From positions 1 to 8,473 of the forward strand of contig NZ_CAKVMR010000085.1 in the NCBI RefSeq assembly GCF_934772795.1: a stretch of DNA of 8,473 nucleotides, given 5' to 3'. The translations under genes were made by a program, and so were the position numbers. Shown piece after piece: positions 6,881 through 8,473 of the stretch. The number at the start of each line of letters is the position of its first letter. The first letter of the stretch is position 1. The notes beneath the pieces are model-generated. The model did not search any database, was not told the origin of the DNA, and worked only from the letters and a program-made list of their open reading frames with translations. The DNA is from an uncultured Holdemanella sp. GTDB lineage: Bacteria > Bacillota_I > Bacilli_A > Erysipelotrichales > Erysipelotrichaceae.

Positions 6881-8344
6881 CTATTTTTTATTAGCATCAT
6901 ATGTAAGCATAATGCCTAAATTCGCATAAATACTTAAATCTACATCCGCAACATCACAAGTTACATGTGCCTGCATACCTTTTAATTTTGGTAACATAGC
7001 TAATGCTTTTTTTGCATCTTCACTATGCAAAGCAGAAACAGATAACGCAATTAAAATTTCATTTGAGTGAAGTCTAGGATTTACCGAACCTAAATATTCT
7101 GTCTTTAAGTTTTGAATAGGTAAAATAGCTTCTGGTGAAATTAAAACTTTCTTTTTATCAATACCTGCAAGATGCTTCAAAACATTCATTAAAACGGCTG
7201 AGCAAGCACCCATTAAATTTGTTGTTTTACCTGTAATAATTGTTCCATCATCCAATTCAATGGCACCAGAGAAAGAATGTGTTTGTTCTTCTCTTTTACG
7301 TGCAGCCTCAACACAAGGACGATCTAATTCAGTGATTCCGGCCTTATTCATCACAACTTCTTGTTTTTGAACTTCATCATGTGAACAAAGTTCATGCGCA
7401 TATCTTGTTTTACTTACAAAGTAACGACGAATAATTTCTTGATTACTAGCATTACAACAAGCTTCATCATCACTGATACATAAACCAGCCATATTTACAC
7501 CCATGTCAGTTGGGCTTTGGTAAGGACTTGATCCATATATTTCTTCAAAAATGTTCTTTAAAACAGGGAAAATCTCAATGTCACGGTTATAGTTAACTGT
7601 AACTTCATTGTAAGCCTGTAAATGGAATGGGTCAATCATATTTACATCGGCCAAATCTGCAGTTGCTGCTTCATAAGCTAAATTCACAGGGTGATTCAAA
7701 GGTAAATTCCAAATAGGGAATGTTTCATATTTTGCGTAACCTGCTTTAATACCGTGTTTATGTTCATGATATAACTGTGATAAACAAGTGGCCATTTTAC
7801 CGCTACCAGGACCTGGAGCTGTAACAACAACTAATGGTCTTGTTGTCTTCACATAATCATTCTTTCCAAATCCAGAATCCGAAATAATTTTTTTAGTATC
7901 TGTAGGATATCCTTCAATATAGTAGTGGAAATATACATCGATTTTTCTACGTTTTAAACGAGCCTTAAATAAGTCAACCGCTTTTTGACGGTTGTATTGT
8001 GTAACAACAACACTACCAACATATAAACCACGTTTAGTAAATTCATTGATCAAACGTAAAACATCTTCTTGATATGTAATTTGTAGATCAGAACGAGTTT
8101 TGTTTTGTTCAATATCATTAGCATTAATGACAATGACAATTTCTGCATCATCTTTTAACTGCATCAACATCTGTAATTTTGAATCTGGCGAAAATCCAGG
8201 TAATACACGAGAAGCGTGATTATCATCAAATAATTTTCCACCAAACTCCAAATATAATTTATCTCCAAATTGAGAAATTCTTTCTTTAATATGCTCTGAC
8301 TGCATTTCTAAATATTTTTGATTATTAAATCCAATTTTGTTCAT
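6881..8344 (-). CDS. DUF1846 family protein
   Basis: A 487-residue cytosolic protein that I recognise as the DUF1846 family, common in Bacillota and some Actinomycetota and of unsettled function. From the chosen start, the N-terminus is MNKIGFNNQKYLEMQ. A Walker-A-like loop APGPGSGKM lies at 176-184, with Met where a P-loop normally has Ser or Thr. It is followed by LPLNHPVNLAYEAATADL (214-231), SDDEACCN (291-298) and TGKTTNLMGACSA (371-383). Length is normal for the family. The open frame extends to 8398, but those 18 extra residues are unlikely: the ATG at 8344 has GGAG nine bases upstream, and the best promoter places transcription start near 8363, downstream of 8398. It is the first gene of a four-gene operon, starting 62 bases after the 5S rRNA. 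The family call is firm; any enzymatic role is open. Confidence 0.9.
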   Translation of the reverse strand: MNKIGFNNQKYLEMQSEHIKERISQFGDKLYLEFGGKLFDDNHASRVLPGFSPDSKLQMLMQLKDDAEIVIVINANDIEQNKTRSDLQITYQEDVLRLINEFTKRGLYVGSVVVTQYNRQKAVDLFKARLKRRKIDVYFHYYIEGYPTDTKKIISDSGFGKNDYVKTTRPLVVVTAPGPGSGKMATCLSQLYHEHKHGIKAGYAKYETFPIWNLPLNHPVNLAYEAATADLADVNMIDPFHLQAYNEVTVNYNRDIEIFPVLKNIFEEIYGSSPYQSPTDMGVNMAGLCISDDEACCNASNQEIIRRYFVSKTRYAHELCSHDEVQKQEVVMNKAGITELDRPCVEAARKREEQTHSFSGAIELDDGTIITGKTTNLMGACSAVLMNVLKHLAGIDKKKVLISPEAILPIQNLKTEYLGSVNPRLHSNEILIALSVSALHSEDAKKALAMLPKLKGMQAHVTCDVADVDLSIYANLGIMLTYDANKK

Positions 8345-8369
8345 AATTTTACTCTCCATACAACGCACT

Positions 8370-8398
8370 ATTTTACAATAAAATAAAAAAAAAGGCAA
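8370..8398 (-). promoter_or_regulatory. Promoter of DUF1846 operon in the 5S tail
   Basis: On the minus strand TTGCCT (8398-8393) and TAAAAT (8375-8370) are separated by exactly 17 bases, a good match to the main sigma factor consensus. The predicted start near 8363 gives a leader of about 20 bases containing the GGAG ribosome site of the ATG at 8344. The -35 element lies within the T9-GCC-T9 tract behind the 5S rRNA gene. A perfect palindrome TATTTTACAATAAAATA (8369-8385) covers the -10. Confidence 0.65.
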
Positions 8399-8411
8399 AA
8401 AAAAAGGACCC
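8385..8411 (-). terminator. Probable rRNA operon terminator tract
   Basis: The 5S rRNA 3' end (GGGTCC, 8411-8406) is followed directly by nine T residues, GCC, and nine more T residues on the minus strand. No separate hairpin sits between the 5S end and the first T run. The terminal helix of 5S rRNA itself, whose 5' strand lies outside the window, would be the stem. Function as a terminator is inferred from the U tract. Confidence 0.55.
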
Positions 8412-8473
8412 GGCAGCTAGCTATCTTCGCAGGGGCAAGCCCAACTATTGTCGCCGTGAAAGTGCTTAACTTC
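8406..8473 (-). rRNA. rrf: 5S rRNA, 3' part, cut by window edge
   Basis: The last 68 bases on the minus strand read GAAGTTAAGC, then ACTTTCACGGCGACAATAGT, TGGG, a CTTGCCCC-containing arm and GCGAAGATAGCTAGCTGCC. This matches the second half of bacterial 5S rRNA, including the very conserved GAAGTTAAG segment and the TAGTTGGG region. The closing GCCGGGTCC should pair with a GGACC-type 5' end lying beyond the right edge. The mature 3' end is estimated at about 8406. The gene is normally the last of a 16S-23S-5S operon, so an rRNA operon transcribed leftward probably lies to the right. Confidence 0.92.

Noticed and set aside
8345..8398. Upstream extension of the DUF1846 frame to 8398, or to an in-frame ATG at 8359.
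   Set aside because: The extension would translate the poly-T tail of the 5S gene, has no ribosome site, and lies upstream of or at the predicted transcript start. The ATG at 8344 has GGAG at a good distance and matches the family N-terminus.

Overview
This looks like an ordinary chromosomal segment from a low-GC Bacillota bacterium. AT-rich intergenic DNA, strong AGGAGG-type ribosome sites, short T-rich intrinsic terminators and a DivIC-type division protein fit a member near Erysipelotrichia. That placement is inferred from gene style only, not from a search. No transposase, integrase, CRISPR array, toxin or phage gene was seen, and base use is even across the window.

There are three transcription blocks. 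(1) Leftward, 3950 to about 72: a SpoVB/YtgP/MurJ-type lipid-linked oligosaccharide flippase, then mnmG (tRNA wobble-uridine modification) one base after the flippase stop, then a small DivIC/FtsB-like division protein. The block ends in a terminator that overlaps the last stop codon. It joins cell-envelope and division functions with a tRNA-modification enzyme. (2) Rightward, 3998 to 5494: a complete fused NAD(P)H-hydrate epimerase/dehydratase (nnr), divergent from the flippase across a 100-bp gap that holds the leftward promoter. (3) Leftward, 8398 to about 5476: a four-gene operon of a DUF1846 protein, two small unrecognised proteins and a uridine-phosphorylase-family enzyme. Its promoter sits in the T-rich tail of a 5S rRNA gene whose 3' part enters the window at the right edge, so the operon lies directly behind an rRNA operon.

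Blocks 2 and 3 converge. Their stop codons overlap inside TTAA, and both lie in the loop of a symmetrical hairpin that looks like a shared bidirectional terminator. No gene-free stretch exceeds about 100 bases. The bases left of position 72 lie at the window edge and could not be assigned to a gene. The least understood part is the DUF1846 operon: the tight packing of two unknown small proteins between a DUF1846 protein and a nucleoside phosphorylase is the best candidate here for an undescribed functional unit.
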